This document shows, one piece after another, positions 1 through 11,213 of a stretch of DNA of 64,000 nucleotides. How positions within the stretch are numbered: position 1 is the first letter of the stretch; each line of letters starts with the position of its first letter. Source of the DNA: Plantago ovata (taxonomy: Eukaryota; Streptophyta; Magnoliopsida; Lamiales; Plantaginaceae). The stretch spans positions 70,650,885 through 70,714,884 of the forward strand of contig CM051458.1 of the NCBI GenBank assembly GCA_028274465.1, written 5' to 3'. The position numbers and the translations under genes were made by a program. A model generated the notes under the pieces. That model was not told the DNA's origin. It did not search any database and saw nothing but the letters and a program-made list of their open reading frames with translations.

Positions 1-2107
1 GACAACGTGGCAGATCCCTTCACCAAGGTCTTATCAGTGGAAGTCCACTTAAGAAATTATGCTAATCTGGGTATGAGGCATAAAGGTGACTGGCTCTAGT
101 CCAAGTGGGAGATTGATAATGTATATGTCCTAGAGACAGTCCTTATTAAGAGCATGGAGCCCTTATAGAGGGCATATATGTACTATTACACAGGTCAACG
201 TAATATAATATATGTTTGTTGCTTTTACTATTGAGTATCGCTTTCATATTTATATTACACCAGGCATGCAACATGTCATATCTCTATTACTGTCTGTATT
301 GATATTAAACATGTCCCCTCGGATAGATGACCGATCACACAGATAGTGGGAGCTATGTGATTATCATCTATCCCAAACTCTCCCTTGTCGATGTTCATCT
401 CGGATGTAGGGGTCTGAATGAACCAGACGAGACTAGTATGCGTGGAGGTTATACTTGTTGGACCAAGTGTGAGTCGATCCCACGGCCACGGAACGGGTTG
501 TTGGACAATCGAGAAACGTTCCCATAACTGCGCATAGTTGTTCGAAGTGATGTCAGTCGTCCTTTGGACTTACATGACTTTATCATCACATTTGTTGCCC
601 CATATCCTTGGTGGACCCGTCGATGTCAGCTCTGAATAAGCAGTTGACCTAAGACACAATCCAGGATTATGGCTACATACAAATGGGGATGATAAGTGAT
701 TCTGTGAAGGATTCATCTCTCAAGTGTAGCACAGGAGAGTAGTGCTCATAGTCTGCATAATTGTGTTGGTAAAGTCACTGGCCAGTGCATTGATATATTA
801 TGATTGTCATAAGTATATCTTAGTAACCAAGCAACTCCCTAAGACGCTCGTGATGTATTATTGGGATAGACACTTCATCGATCCTAGATGCATTCGGGTC
901 AATCAGATGAAGGGACGTTACCATCGCCGCGTTAAGCGCAACAGACTTCGCAACGAAAGGGTTTGCTTTGAGAAACCTCTCAAACGTCCTCATGTATTAA
1001 TATTGCAAATGGAACCGCCTAGGAATTCCATTTTGCCTAGTCTGGGACTTGCTTAATACAGTGAGGCCCTATGGGTCACACTATGTGGTGATTCAGCTTA
1101 TCAGAATATGCTTGAAGATGGAATCGCAATTAATTTGGAATTAATTGTGATTGATGGATTTTAATTGATTTGGAATTAATTAAAATATTTGGTGGCTCAA
1201 TTAATGATTTGGAATTATTAATTGAATTGGCTAATTAATTGTATTTTATGTAAATACAATTAATGATTATATTTTGGAAATATAATAGAGGTTTGATTTG
1301 AAAGGATATGTTAATTTAGAATTAACATATGCACATAATGGACAAAATCTACTTGGAGTTTGAATTGCCTTAGAACTATAAGTGGGTCCCAAAATTGGGA
1401 CCCACCTATCTCCCTTAGGAGAGGCGCGCGCGCGCGAGCTGGGGTAAGGGAAGGGGTGCGACTCCTTCCTCTATTAGAAGTCCAAGGGATAAGTTAAATT
1501 TTCCTGATTGAGTTTTAATTTGATTGGGAATGAATCTAGACTTGATAATGGTTTCCTAGTGCGATAAGAATTAGATTCTTATTCCTTTACGAAGTCTAAT
1601 TGCTTATGCTTTAGGCTTCTATTGACTACTATATATAGTAGACAATTATAGAGTTTTTGATACACAGTTCAATAGACATTCACACAGTTGAATACCCAGT
1701 TTTCTTAGAGAAAATAAAAACTCTCCCCTCCTCTATACAGCCACGCGCGCGCCACCTTGCCGGAGGAATCGCCGCCCCGTCTTCTTGGTCACACAAAGAA
1801 TATCCTAGCATTCTTCCGATAGGCTGTTCATCCGTGGATACCAAGGTTGAGGTTCTAGGAGCTGGAAAACTAACTCTTATTGTCTTGCAGATAATCAGAG
1901 TATTGCAGATATCTTCGACTTCGGCGAAGGAGAAGATACACCGGATTATTACGAAGACTTGGAAGCTGCTTTGGAAGTAAGGTTAGTCTTCTAATTGACG
2001 TGTTTACATATATACGACATATACATAATCAATTAACCTGTATGTTAAGAAAATTTTTGAAATTCCGCTGCGTACCCTAGGGGTAACTCTGACCGTATTT
2101 TCTTACA
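1..2107 (+). mobile_element. COP1: Ty1/copia retrotransposon, 3' part only
   Basis: The element enters from outside the window. Positions 1-99 encode the last residues of a copia RNase H, ending in GDWL, and match the same region of COP3 and COP4. A purine-rich tract (CAAGTGGGAGAT) follows and then the 3' LTR. The 3' flank after the LTR is TTAGC; the other copy of the target duplication lies outside the window. It sits in the gag region of another copia element, COP2. It belongs to the same family as COP3 and COP4, judging by LTR and RNase H similarity. Whether the rest is intact cannot be seen. Confidence 0.9.
114..2107 (+). repeat. COP1 3' LTR
   Basis: This LTR runs from TGATAATG to TTCTTACA and is about 1.99 kb, slightly shorter than the 2.08 kb LTRs of COP3 and COP4. 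Visible parts are an imperfect hairpin at the U3 start (GTATATGTCC with GGCATATATG), a palindrome GTGGGTCCCA/TGGGACCCAC near 1384-1406 followed by a GC alternating run, and a palindromic TATA region TACTATATATAGTA near 1627-1640. The end is followed directly by the COP2 flank rather than a primer site, as expected for a 3' LTR. Confidence 0.9.
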
Positions 2108-2427
2108 TTAGCTTCTAGCTCCAAGCCATATCCAACAAGTTGTAAGAAGAAGTCAATCAATGACTTAACTTGTTCAGGCGACAGCTCTTCTGTCCCAAGC
2201 CTTTTGATAAGCATAATCTTGATAGCTTCGAACCCTTCACACATCCTTGGAGTATCCAAGAATGAGGAGAGATATTATACAATCTCATATGGTTCCTTGT
2301 CTCGACATGATCCAATCATATTGTCAGACATAGCATTCAGCAACAAGTTCTTTACAAACTCAGCCCTTTCCACTGACATTTCATAATAGCAATCATAGGT
2401 TGTCGTAGTGAATTCAGTGGGAGGTAG
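2108..2427 (-). pseudogene. COP2 (Ty1/copia) gag fragment, left of ATH-A
   Basis: On the minus strand this encodes a stretch with motifs such as NAMSDN, KEPYEIV, EELSPEQVKSLIDFF and LELEANV. It first looked like a host exon. It aligns residue by residue in spacing and character with the UBN2-type copia gag of COP4 (AAMSNELQ, LPYEMLKHLESLF, MSEHVLKMIGLFEKL, VKLENK), so it is better read as gag of a diverged copia element. The N-terminal part of the same gag lies at 63156-63301, on the far side of ATH-A. COP1 bounds it on the left. It is a broken fossil split by two insertions. Confidence 0.75.
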
Positions 2428-3542
2428 TGACATTTGAGTCTTTCTCACCTATTTTAGCTATCCTCTATGTTAATTTAGCTATATCTTAGTGCATTTTATT
2501 AGAATAGTGTCGCGTTTCCCTTTAGATTCTATTTTACAGGTTTTGGTTGAAAAACGAGGATTTCCGGGCAATTATATTGAAGTTGACAAGGAATTAGTGT
2601 TCCAGAAGCCTATTTGGAGTATCTGAAGGTTTCCGGATAGGATTTGGAGTCTAGTGGTCGAATCTGGAGGTTAGAAGGCCACTAGAAGTCAGAAACCGAG
2701 TCCGAAAAGGGGAAGAAATCCAAAAACGCGTCGAAAACTCTCTGTAGTTTTAGGTAGGAACTTTCCAAAGCCTGTTCTGGGGGTTCGTAGCTTAGGAGAT
2801 ACTTTTTCATAGCAGTTTGGAGCTTGTAAGATCGCGATTCTTCGGAGACTGACAACCTTCGGTAACATTGTATCTTACAGTTTATTCTACTTATTTTTAT
2901 ATATCTTTCAACATGTTTTCTTCTATGATTTCTGTTGATTGCATGACAACTATGAGTAGCTAAACTTATCGTTGCTGGTAGTATGTGAATTCTTAGCGAA
3001 GGGAAGATAATCATGCTAATGGCTATATCGCGCATTATACTCCGTGTTATTGCTTTATTTCGTTGATCAGGCTCATCCTATATCCTCGTATGTTGATTAA
3101 TTATTATGCACAATTGGACCCTCGTCGACCTATGCATATCTATATCTTCGTAGTGTTGAATAATTACGGAACACAATAGGACAATAGTGATTGACTTGTC
3201 AGTATATTTATCTTCGTAGTGTTTAATAATTACAACAGGACAATTGATTGATCAAAGATCTCCATGCAACACCGAGGAATTTACGCCTGATTATTAACAC
3301 GTTATGCTTTGAAGGATCATACTATCACCAATCCCCATTATCTGATAGAAAAACCTTTGCTATACCGTCTGCTGTTTTTATATTCTTTAGTTAAATAGAT
3401 AAAGCTAGTTATAGTCCTTAGAGAACGACACTCGAGGTCATTCTACTGCTACACTACGGTTTTCGTTGTAGTTGTGAATTGCCTTTGGCTAAATAACAAA
3501 TTTATTTGCTTGAATCGGGACCCGACAAATCTCGGTTCATCA
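2428..3542 (+). repeat. ATH-A 5' LTR
   Basis: This matches the LTR copies at 60546-63155 and 61574-62884 along its length and ends in the shared terminus TTCATCA, followed by the primer site. It is about 1.1 kb, shorter than the other two copies (about 1.3 kb). The left flank GGTAG pairs with GGTGG after the 3' LTR. The lower length and sequence agreement point to an older insertion than TAT1 or COP4. Confidence 0.85.
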
Positions 3543-3545
3543 AAT

Positions 3546-3563
3546 TGGCGCCGCTGCCGGGGA
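3546..3563 (+). other. ATH-A primer-binding site (tRNA-Asp type)
   Basis: TGGCGCCGCTGCCGGGGA lies 3 bases after the LTR end. This is the primer site typical of Athila and related plant gypsy lineages, where the 3' end of a tRNA (Asp type) primes minus-strand DNA synthesis. It fixes the element's plus orientation and the LTR border. Confidence 0.9.
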
Positions 3564-3696
3564 CTATACTCCTTTTTTCTGTTTAATTTGTTTATATTTT
3601 CAGCATTCAATTCCTAATTCTAGTAGTTTTAGTTTTCCTATTTAATCTCTCTCTAATACTCCTTTCCTAGCTTGTCACAGATATTCAGGTCTTGTG

Positions 3697-4772
3697 ATGG
3701 CTCGCCCACTTTTGAAATCATGGGTTCAACCCAACAAAGCACTGATGAGAGGTCCGGCTATTGTTCTTTCTGCTGCAACTCGAGATTTGGAAATCAAAAG
3801 TTGCATGTACCAGCAACTCCCGAGGTTCTATGGGTTGGCTAGGGAAGATGTTATGGGATACCTGAATGATATCAACGATTTTATCAACAATCTTCCAATG
3901 CCCGGGGCAGGGATAACGGACGATGAGCTAAGGTTGAAGGTTTTTGCTATGGGACTTGGTGATAAAGCTAAGGCATGGTTAGGCTCTCTGGAAGCCGGAT
4001 CACTAGACACCTGGGACAAGGTGTATTCTGCTTTTATGGAGAAATACTTTCCTCACACATTGACTACCGCGCTTAAGGCGCAAATCACAGGATTCAAACA
4101 GGACTATAATGAGACCATCTACACCACTTTCGAGAGGTTCAAGGACCTCATGCACAAGTGTCCACACCATGGTTTTGGGCTTCCTGATTTTGTCCAGCAC
4201 TTCTACAATGGACTCACATATGAGAGTCAACAGGTGGTGGATTTCCAATGCCGTGGTACTATCAGGGAAGAGACCGTCGAGGATGTGTGGGCGTGTTTCG
4301 AAAGGCTTGATAAAGGATCTCAATCCAAGGATCCAAGAGCAATGGTTAGAAGGCGTGGACCTGAGGCTCCACCAAACCAGGAGATCCCAATGCATGAAGT
4401 AAATGGTGTGAGTGGCGATAGGTTCGAAGGTTTCGCCAATCAGATGAGGCAAGCTCTAAGTGGCCTAATCGGAACTTCTCTCTCCAACGAGGTATGTAGG
4501 GTGTGCAAGAATTATGGGTATGGGGCTCATATGTGTAGATCAGATCTAGCACGAGAAGATGTTCACTTGGGAAACCGTAGTAATCCTAATCCTAAGGACG
4601 AAGCATCTACATCCAAGTCAGCAACTCTCTTGGATAATAGAAATTGGTGGAGTTCACCCAAGTGTTTTTGAAGAGATACGAGGAGGATTCGGCAAAGATC
4701 AATGCTCATCTGGATCAATTGGAAGCTAGAGCTAGTAGAGAGCAAGGGAAGTTACATAGCAACACTGAGACG
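3697..4772 (+). pseudogene. ATH-A gag region (capsid and zinc knuckle), 5' part
   Basis: The region begins at an ATG (MARPLLKSW) 134 bases after the primer site. It contains the Retrotrans_gag core, with motifs LPRFYG, AWLGSL, YFPHTL, FERFKDLMHKCPHHGF and FYNGLTYESQ, and a zinc-knuckle-like C-terminal region around CRVCKNYG. Gag forms the virus-like particle and binds the element RNA. It is closely related to the B2 gag at 53957, with the same block order. The reading region runs up to the ATH-B LTR at 4773, and gag tail and protease sequence resumes at 58243. It is a broken fossil. Confidence 0.85.
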
Positions 4773-5667
4773 TGATGATGTCATTTCTCACCAATTAAAT
4801 TTGTTTAAAAGCCAAAGAACACCTTTCACTACACAAACAGAGTGCAATGGCAAGTTGTCCCCGAGTGTCGTTCTCTCGGGACCTAACGTGGCTTTGATCA
4901 AGGTTTTTTCTAGCTAATTTCAGTCAACTAGATGATGATTTTTGAGAAAGATGTTTGAACAAAGGAAGTGAGAGATCAAGAGTTTTTGTAAACAAGTTTG
5001 GAAAACGGTCGGTGGTAGAAATCGAATACACATGCATGGATTACTAATATGCTCACAAGTTCAGTGCGTAAAACCTTCAACTAAGTTTGCTAAGCAACTT
5101 GTCTAGGTAACTTTCAAGACACACATCATGAAAGGTCACTATCAATAATTTAGAGGTGCTTGTCACTAACACCATTTATCTAGCATGCTGCTAATCACTA
5201 ACATACAATCCTATAGCTTTCATTGACCAACGAGTTTGTCACATACTCTATTCGAATATATTTTATATGCAACTACGAATCATATGAAGTAATTTGCAGC
5301 AAGATTGACTCACAACCTCATGTAAGCATAAGCATAATCCGAAAACGTAACCGCTGCCAAGCGGACCGTTTGGAGAGGCCAAGCGGAGCGCTTGGGCTCT
5401 CCAAGCGCTTCGCTTGGCTGCTGTGCCAAAACTACTGGAAAATGAAGCGGAGCGCTTCACTATTCCAGGCGCTTAGCTTGGCTCCTGGGCAGATTTTTGT
5501 CTTCCAACTCAATCGTTTTGCCCTCGTACGGCCCTCGGTTGCCTTGGACTCATCCTTCTCAATGCTTATTGATGCTCAAACACTCACGAACAAGCCATGG
5601 AGATCAAGGAACTTCAACGGGGCCATTTTCTATCAAAAAAGCTCGTTTTTAGCTCCAAAAACGCCAT
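4773..5667 (-). repeat. ATH-B LTR, left border copy, cut by gap
   Basis: This is an inverted match to the ATH-B LTR at 52410-53812 and a direct match to 56868-58242. It starts at the LTR terminus TGATGATGTC and carries the AAGCG palindrome cluster near 5352-5475. It stops at the run of N in a stretch that continues in the right-hand copy, so the remainder is hidden by the gap. In minus orientation it is the 3' LTR of the outermost ATH-B element. Confidence 0.85.
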
Positions 5668-5767
5668 NNNNNNNNNNNNNNNNNNNNNNNNNNNNNNNNN
5701 NNNNNNNNNNNNNNNNNNNNNNNNNNNNNNNNNNNNNNNNNNNNNNNNNNNNNNNNNNNNNNNNNNN
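5668..5767. other. assembly gap, 100 N
   Basis: Exactly 100 N, the usual placeholder for a gap of unknown size. An ATH-B LTR breaks off on the left and a DNA-element end begins on the right. The rest of that LTR, the left terminus of the foldback element, the first part of the COP3 5' LTR and the left part of the B1 element are all missing from the window and may lie here. Confidence 0.98.
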
Positions 5768-5771
5768 AGAA

Positions 5772-5882
5772 ATTAAACCGGCCGGTTTAGTATAAATAGG
5801 TCAAAAACACACAAAATCACAGAAACCCTAAAACACATAGTTGAACGTGCACTGCGTGTTTTTCGCTTTTCTCTCTGCAAAT
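5772..5882 (+). repeat. left terminal inverted repeat of the foldback element
   Basis: It begins near ATTAAACCGGCCG and ends at CTCTCTGCAAAT, pairing with 10241-10373 on the other strand. It holds a TATAAATA box near 5790 and an AAACCCTA (telobox-like) motif near 5824, so it could act as a promoter reading inward. The true outer end is lost in the gap. Confidence 0.6.
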
Positions 5883-5945
5883 CGATCAAATCTCATCGGA
5901 ATTTCACCGGAAATTCACCGATCAAAGCTCATCTTCACAACATAT

Positions 5946-6311
5946 CATCCGACAACACTTCCATGGATGTTAATCAGGTGAATCTAGCAATAATCATCTG
6001 ATTTCTATACGTTTTGCAATTGTATTTTGCTGTTTTCCTAATTCATCTCTATTTTTTATGATTCAATGTTGTTTTCCTGATTATTCAACCGAATTGTGGT
6101 CGGAATTGATGATCAGAACGTTCAGATTCATCCGAAAACGCTTCCATGGATGTTAATCAGGTGAATCAAGCAACAATCATCTGATTTCTATACGTTTTGC
6201 GATTGTATTTTGCTGTTTTCCTCATTCATCTCTATTTTTTCAGATTCAATGTTGTTTTCCTGATTATTCAATCGAATTGCGGTCGGAATTGATGTTCAAA
6301 ACGTTCAGATT
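5946..6311 (+). repeat. two tandem copies of a 183-bp unit
   Basis: Two adjacent copies (5946-6128 and 6129-6311), each starting at CATCCGA and containing CCATGGATGTTAATCAGGTG, differ at roughly a dozen positions by eye. They lie just inside the left inverted repeat. Each holds a CAG-GTGAAT sequence resembling a splice donor. I see no coding role. Confidence 0.85.
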
Positions 6312-8560
6312 CAACTGGTAAAATACTCGAAACACCAAACCAAAACTTGTGAAGAAGGAAGATTCTCAGATCTGGAAATTATTGAATAAATTGAATCAGA
6401 ACAGCAAAATCCGTAAGTTATTATATACTTTTAAGCCTTTCTGTTATGGTTTGATCTGTATGTAGTATGTTTGTGCATATTTTTATTTGATAACGGCAGG
6501 TTATGGTTTTAAAATGTCGTTTTATGGTTTTAATCGGCGTTGTTATAATACTTTTGAGCCTCGTTGTTGCTTGTTTTTAGTTTGTCTACTATGTTTCTGC
6601 ATTTATTCATTGAATCATGACGTATTATTGTTTTTAATATGCATAGTATAGTTTTAAGAGTTGTTTTATGGTTAATTGCAGTTTCTACGGTAGTCTGATG
6701 GTTACCGTTCTAACCATAGTACATGTTACGCGTTTAAGGTCTCCAAGTTATGGTTTTATGTTATGTTGTTATGCTTTTACACAACACATTTATATGTTCA
6801 TTATAAGTTATGGTTCTAGCAACGTTGTTATCGTATCTTACATTATTCGGATGTTATGAATATATATTTAAGGTTCATGTTATGCTTTTCAATATGTTGT
6901 GTTATGGTTTTAAGCAATGTTGTTATAGTATCCTACTTATTCAACATGCTTTTGTCTAAGACTTTGTGTTATGGTTTTAAGATAGCTTTATAAGACCAAT
7001 CGTTATGCGTTTGAAAACTATTATTTTATATTTCTCCATATTAGAGTTTGAAGGACGCCTATTATGGTTTAAAGTATGATGGTTGTGGTTTTAGAAACTG
7101 ATCTTACAGTATGTTTACAATTGACAACTAGTTTAGAATTGGTTTAAGATTCTTACAGTTATACTTCAAAAAGAACTTGTTTTAACGCCTCCTATTTCAC
7201 TGGATGAATAAAATGCATGTAATTTCAACATCCTCATGATGTTGTGGTTTTAAAAGTAGATATTAATTATGATTTAAAATAATGTCAGTTGATTTTTTAT
7301 GGCTGACACTTGTTAAGCTTGTGAGTCATGTGGTTATGATTTTAAGTGCACCCGCTTATGGCTTGAAGGCATTTTGTTGTAGTTTGAGGTTTTGATTCTA
7401 TGAATTTTAGTAATATCAGTTAATATTTTCATGTTGTCAACTGGTATATTCTTTAGGTATGTTGTTATGATTTTACTAGATCATGGTATGTTTTACATGA
7501 CCGTATTATGGTTTTAAGCATGTAAATGAACAAAAAATTTAAAAGAATGCATTTTTTTCAGAAACAAAAGGATGAAGATTCAAAATTTTATCACCTCTAC
7601 CGTATGATGAAGATGCTAGGCTGACTACTATTTTATGAAGAGATGGAATGATGAAGGAGGACTACAAGTTGTTTGGAGAAGTTGTGATATTTTTGACACC
7701 GCGTACAACCTCATATGGTTGCATCAGAAACACCAATTTTGTTGATTCAAAGATCAAGAACAAGCTTACTTGCAAGAAGCTAGTTGCTTCAAAGATCAAC
7801 AACAAATTTACTCGCAAGAATCCAGTTGCTTCAAAGATCAAGTTTACTCGCAAGAACCCAATTCAAAGACTCATATCCATTTTGCATCAGAAACACCACA
7901 TGAACGCTTGTTGTAATTTTGTTGCTTTCATAATACTAGTTTTAAAAACTTTAATTGACTGAATGTTTCAGTCCTGATATGACTACATTATTCAATTTTA
8001 TATTAGTTGGCATGGTATCATATATCTCATATAGCAATTGGTGTGGTTATAAGTACCATTGTTCTGGTTTTATGTATCCAGGTTGTTGTTTCAAGTACCC
8101 ACCGTTTTGCCGTTCTAAGAACTCAAATTAAGATTGTAATGGAGAACGATTGTTGTAATTTTATTGCTTTGATAATACTAGTTTTAGGGACTTCAATTGA
8201 CTAAATGGTTCCATCTTTACATGAATGAAGTATTCAATTTTACACTAGTTTATTGCATGGTTTCATGACTTTACATTGCGCCTTAAAAAAGGTATAACAA
8301 AAGCTCTTAGAAGTATAACATAAAATATTAAAACCATATCATCGCTAACTATTATGAAAATCCCTTAAAACCATAACATGACTTATTAAAAGTATTAACA
8401 TATAACCAGTTGGTGTAGTTATCAGTACTCTTATTGTGGTTTAAGTACATACATTTTTTTAAGTACCCACTATCCAAATCATACACTACATTTTTTTAAG
8501 TACTCTTATCGTCCAAAAACACATCACAAAAGCCCTACTTCTTCAAAATTTTGTTGTTTA
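6312..8560. other. AT-rich foldback interior, left and centre
   Basis: No gene is supported here. The left part carries scattered TTATGGTTTTAAG-like motifs. Around 7742-7861 there are three tandem units of 42, 42 and 36 bp built on TTCAAAGATCAA. Short open frames (for example 7648-7962) have low complexity, arise from the repeat and match no family I know. Confidence 0.6.
7742..7861 (+). repeat. 42-bp tandem repeat, about three units
   Basis: Units start at 7742, 7784 and 7826, each beginning TTGNTTCAAAGATCAA, with the last one 36 bp. Because 42 is a multiple of three, an open frame survives across it and gives a lysine-rich repeated peptide that need not be a real product. Confidence 0.75.
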
Positions 8561-8671
8561 TTATCTTAACTCGCACTTTTTAATCACTCGGTCAATTGTG
8601 CTTAGTTCTTTAGAATCTTTACCAACTGCAACAGCAACAACTATACCAACAGTCGCAACACCTTGTCTCTT
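8561..8671 (-). pseudogene. exon-like fragment, copy 1 (unknown protein)
   Basis: The minus strand reads KRQGVATVGIVV, then KELSTIDRVIKKC and a stop. The fragment at 8916-9050 has the same layout: KRQ, a hydrophobic valine-rich run, an acidic stretch, then a TI-R-IK or TI-RKL basic end. Protein-level similarity between two diverged DNA copies suggests a duplicated exon of a captured gene. I do not recognise the family. The similarity is short, so it may be chance. Confidence 0.35.
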
Positions 8672-8915
8672 AAAATCATAATAAGACGTGTTAAAACTAT
8701 AATGTATACATTTAAAACCATATCATAGATTAAAAACAATAACCAAAACATATAAGAGTTGCACATTAAACCACTGCTTAAAACCATGCACAAACTTATC
8801 GTTCAAAAGGAAAAAAGTAATTGTTCAAATCAGAAATTACTTCAAATAAAATCCCAATAATCACTTTTGTCCAGGAAATTATTACAAATCCTACTTCTTC
8901 AAAATATTGTTGACT

Positions 8916-9050
8916 TTACGTAACTCGCAAATTATGTAGCTTTCGTTTAATTGTCCCCATCTCTTCATAATCTAAAACACCAGCAGCTACACAACCAACA
9001 ATTATACGAACAGCAAGGGCATCTTGCCTCTTCTTTGATCTTCTCTCCCC
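8916..9050 (-). pseudogene. exon-like fragment, copy 2 (unknown protein)
   Basis: On the minus strand an acceptor-like CTGTAG (9051-9056) is followed by an open 44-codon segment starting GERRSKKRQDALAVRIIVG and ending RKLHNLRVT before a stop. It is the longer partner of 8561-8671. With the short start-like ORF at 9986-10043 on the same strand, it could be the last exon of a small gene carried by the DNA element, as in Pack-type Mutator elements. This is inference, and the function is unknown. Confidence 0.35.
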
Positions 9051-9985
9051 CTACAGTATCAGAAACATCAACAACTACAAAAACGAAAAACGCAAAACAT
9101 CAGCACCACATTTAAAAGCACAAAATCACACCTTAAAACAATAACATAATCCCTTAATTATATATCATGATCCCTTCAAACTATAACAGTACATCGTAAT
9201 CCTTTCAGCAAGAAAACTAAAGTAGCATAACATTACACCCCCCCCACCCCCTAAAAACCATAACGCGTAAGACCTTAAATAGCATAGGAGGATATCTTCA
9301 AACTTCAACAACACAAACATCAACATCTAAAAACGTACTATCACATATAATCACTTAAAAGAATAACAGGATCCCTTAAAACCATAACAATGCACCTTCA
9401 CTTTTTCAACTACAAACTAAGGTAGGATAATGATACACCCCCTAAAAATCATAATATAAACACTTACAAATCATAAGACGACTTATAAAAACAACAACAA
9501 CATAGTTACGGAAGCGTAAACATCACACAACCCTTAAATCTTAACAATAGGTGTTAAACTATAACATAATCCCTTAAAACGCATAACACAATTTGATATA
9601 TAGGAGCGTGAATAATAATTTTCATAATCCCAATGACACTTAAAAACACACCAAAATTCATTATAAGCATACCAGCAACACTTAGTACTAAAAGAAAAAA
9701 AATTCAACAACAGAAATTAAGTATATTATTAAGCATACTAGATACACTTAAAATAAAACCAAAATTCATCGGAAACAACATCAAAATACCTTATAAGCAT
9801 ACCACAGACACTTAAAACCGTAACATAAAAACACCTGAACCATAACATCACACAAACAGAGCATATAATAGAATGAATACATCCACAAACACTTCAAATC
9901 ACAACAAAAAACAGATTTACAATATCAAAATCAACAACTAAACTAACATACCGTTATAGGAAGAATCAACTCTCCGTCGTGAAAA

Positions 9986-10043
9986 CTACTTCAACGGATT
10001 AGCAGCGTCTGGAACACCGAAAAAACCCTTCCTCTTCGTCATG
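9986..10043 (-). pseudogene. possible first exon of a carried gene
   Basis: On the minus strand an ATG at 10043 opens 18 codons (MTKRKGFFGVPDAANPLK), with a GT dinucleotide at the end of the frame. It lies about 200 bases inside the right inverted repeat and is preceded by TCTAGGGTTTC-type sequence common in plant 5' leaders. It may be exon 1 of the gene whose later exon is 8916-9050. The evidence is weak. Confidence 0.25.
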
Positions 10044-10240
10044 CTTCAAATCAGAACCCCTAGATCTGTGAAATCAGATCTGAGAAGAAACCAAATTTGA
10101 AACCCTAGATCTCACAAAACACATTGAGAACACTGAATCCAACATGAAGGTAGCAGAAAACGAAGAAAAAGGAAGAACAATCGGCTTGTTTCTTCCATTG
10201 ATCGGAAAAGTTTGAGATTCAGCAGGAGAAGAAGACGGAA

Positions 10241-10373
10241 ATTTGCAGAGAGAAAAAAAAGGAATTTCACACAGTAAAACGTTGAACTGTGTGTTTTGTG
10301 TGTGGAGAGGTTATATTTATTTTATCAAGAAAACCGGGTTTGCGTAAAAGCTCAACCGGTCGGCCGGTTTAAT
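10241..10373 (-). repeat. right terminal inverted repeat of the foldback element
   Basis: Pairs with 5772-5882 through ATTTGCAGAGAG (10241-10252) and CGGCCGGTTTAAT (10361-10373). Outside it lies a short direct repeat of AAAACCAGCGAGTTT (about 10376-10416), and the copia LTR resumes at about 10466. The exact outer end is unclear. Confidence 0.6.
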
Positions 10374-10465
10374 CTCAAAACCAGCGAGTTTGGGCAAAAC
10401 CAGCGAGTTTTATCCTAAAACCAGGTCTTTCCATGTTGGTAGGAAAGGTCGGCCTCTCCATAGAC

Positions 10466-11196
10466 TTTAGCATATATGTGGGTCCCAAAAGTGGGACCCA
10501 CGTCCCGTAGGACAGGCCCGCGCGCGCGTGGCTGAGTAGGGGAAGGAGTTTGACTCCTTCCTCTATTAGAAGTCCAAGGGATAAGTTAGATTTTCCTGAT
10601 TGAGTTTTAATTTGATTGGGAATGAATCTAGACTTGATATTGGTTTCCTTGTGCGATAAGAATTAGATTCTTATTCCTTTACGAAGTCTAATAGTTTATG
10701 CTTTAGGCTTCTATAGAGTACTATATATAGTAGAGTATTAGAGAGAGTTTGAAGTGTGATTAGAGACACAGTTATTCTACCCAGTTTTCTTAGAGAAAAT
10801 AAAAACTCTCCCCTCCTCCCCTTAGCCTCACGCGCGCGCACACCGCCACCGGAGGGAATTGCCGCCCCGTCTTCTTGGTCACATAAAGAATATCCTAGCA
10901 TTCTTCCGATAGGCTGTTCATCCATGGATACCAAGGTTGAGGTTCTAGGAGCTGGAAACTAACTCTTATTGTCTTGCAGATATACAGAGTATTGTAGATA
11001 TCTTCGACTTCGACAAAGGAGAAGATACACCGGAATATTACGAAGACTTGGAAGCTGCTTTGGAAGTAAGGTTAGTCTTCTAATTGACGTGTTTATATAT
11101 ATACGACATATGCATAATCAATTAACCGGTATGTTAAGAAATTTTTTAAAATTCCGCTGCGTACCCTAGGGGTAACTCTGACCATATTTTCTTACA
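10466..11196 (+). repeat. COP3 5' LTR, 3' part only
   Basis: Matches 45892-46614 closely and ends at TTTCTTACA directly before the primer site. It includes the GTGGGTCCCA palindrome (about 10480-10502), the alternating GC run, and the TACTATATATAGTA box (10719-10732). Roughly the first 1.35 kb of the LTR is not here; the foldback element and the gap take its place. Confidence 0.88.
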
Positions 11197-11197
11197 G

Positions 11198-11213
11198 TGG
11201 TATCAAAGCGAGG
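11198..11213 (+). other. COP3 primer-binding site (initiator tRNA-Met)
   Basis: TGGTATCAAAGCGAGG lies one base after the LTR end. It is close to the plant initiator tRNA-Met complement TGGTATCAGAGC that primes most plant Ty1/copia elements. The COP4 version is TGGTATCAGAGCGAGG. Confidence 0.92.

Larger units (their letters stand above)
5768..10465. mobile_element. foldback or Mutator-like non-autonomous DNA element
   Basis: The two ends are imperfect inverted repeats over more than 100 bp. Shared blocks are ATTAAACCGGCCG, CACACAAAA, an ACACANAGTTNAACGT block and CTCTCTGCAAAT, in the same order. The interior is AT-rich. Its left half repeats TTATGGTTTTAAG-like motifs (about 6420-7520) and its right half repeats the complement CTTAAAACCATAAC (about 8290-9830), so the halves could fold on each other. 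I see no transposase. The long terminal inverted repeats suggest a non-autonomous Mutator-like element, but no target duplication is visible because of the gap. It abuts the truncated 5' LTR of COP3 at about 10466. Identity is tentative. Confidence 0.5.

Noticed and set aside
2077-2430. A possible host gene exon on the minus strand
   Set aside because: Motif order and spacing match copia gag, and the N-terminal part of a copia gag lies on the other side of ATH-A.
7648-7962. A lysine-rich 104-codon ORF in the foldback element
   Set aside because: It spans a 42-bp tandem repeat whose length keeps the frame open, and no family is recognised.
11198-11213. tRNA gene fragment
   Set aside because: The 16-base match to initiator tRNA-Met is the reverse-transcription primer site next to an LTR; no cloverleaf is present.
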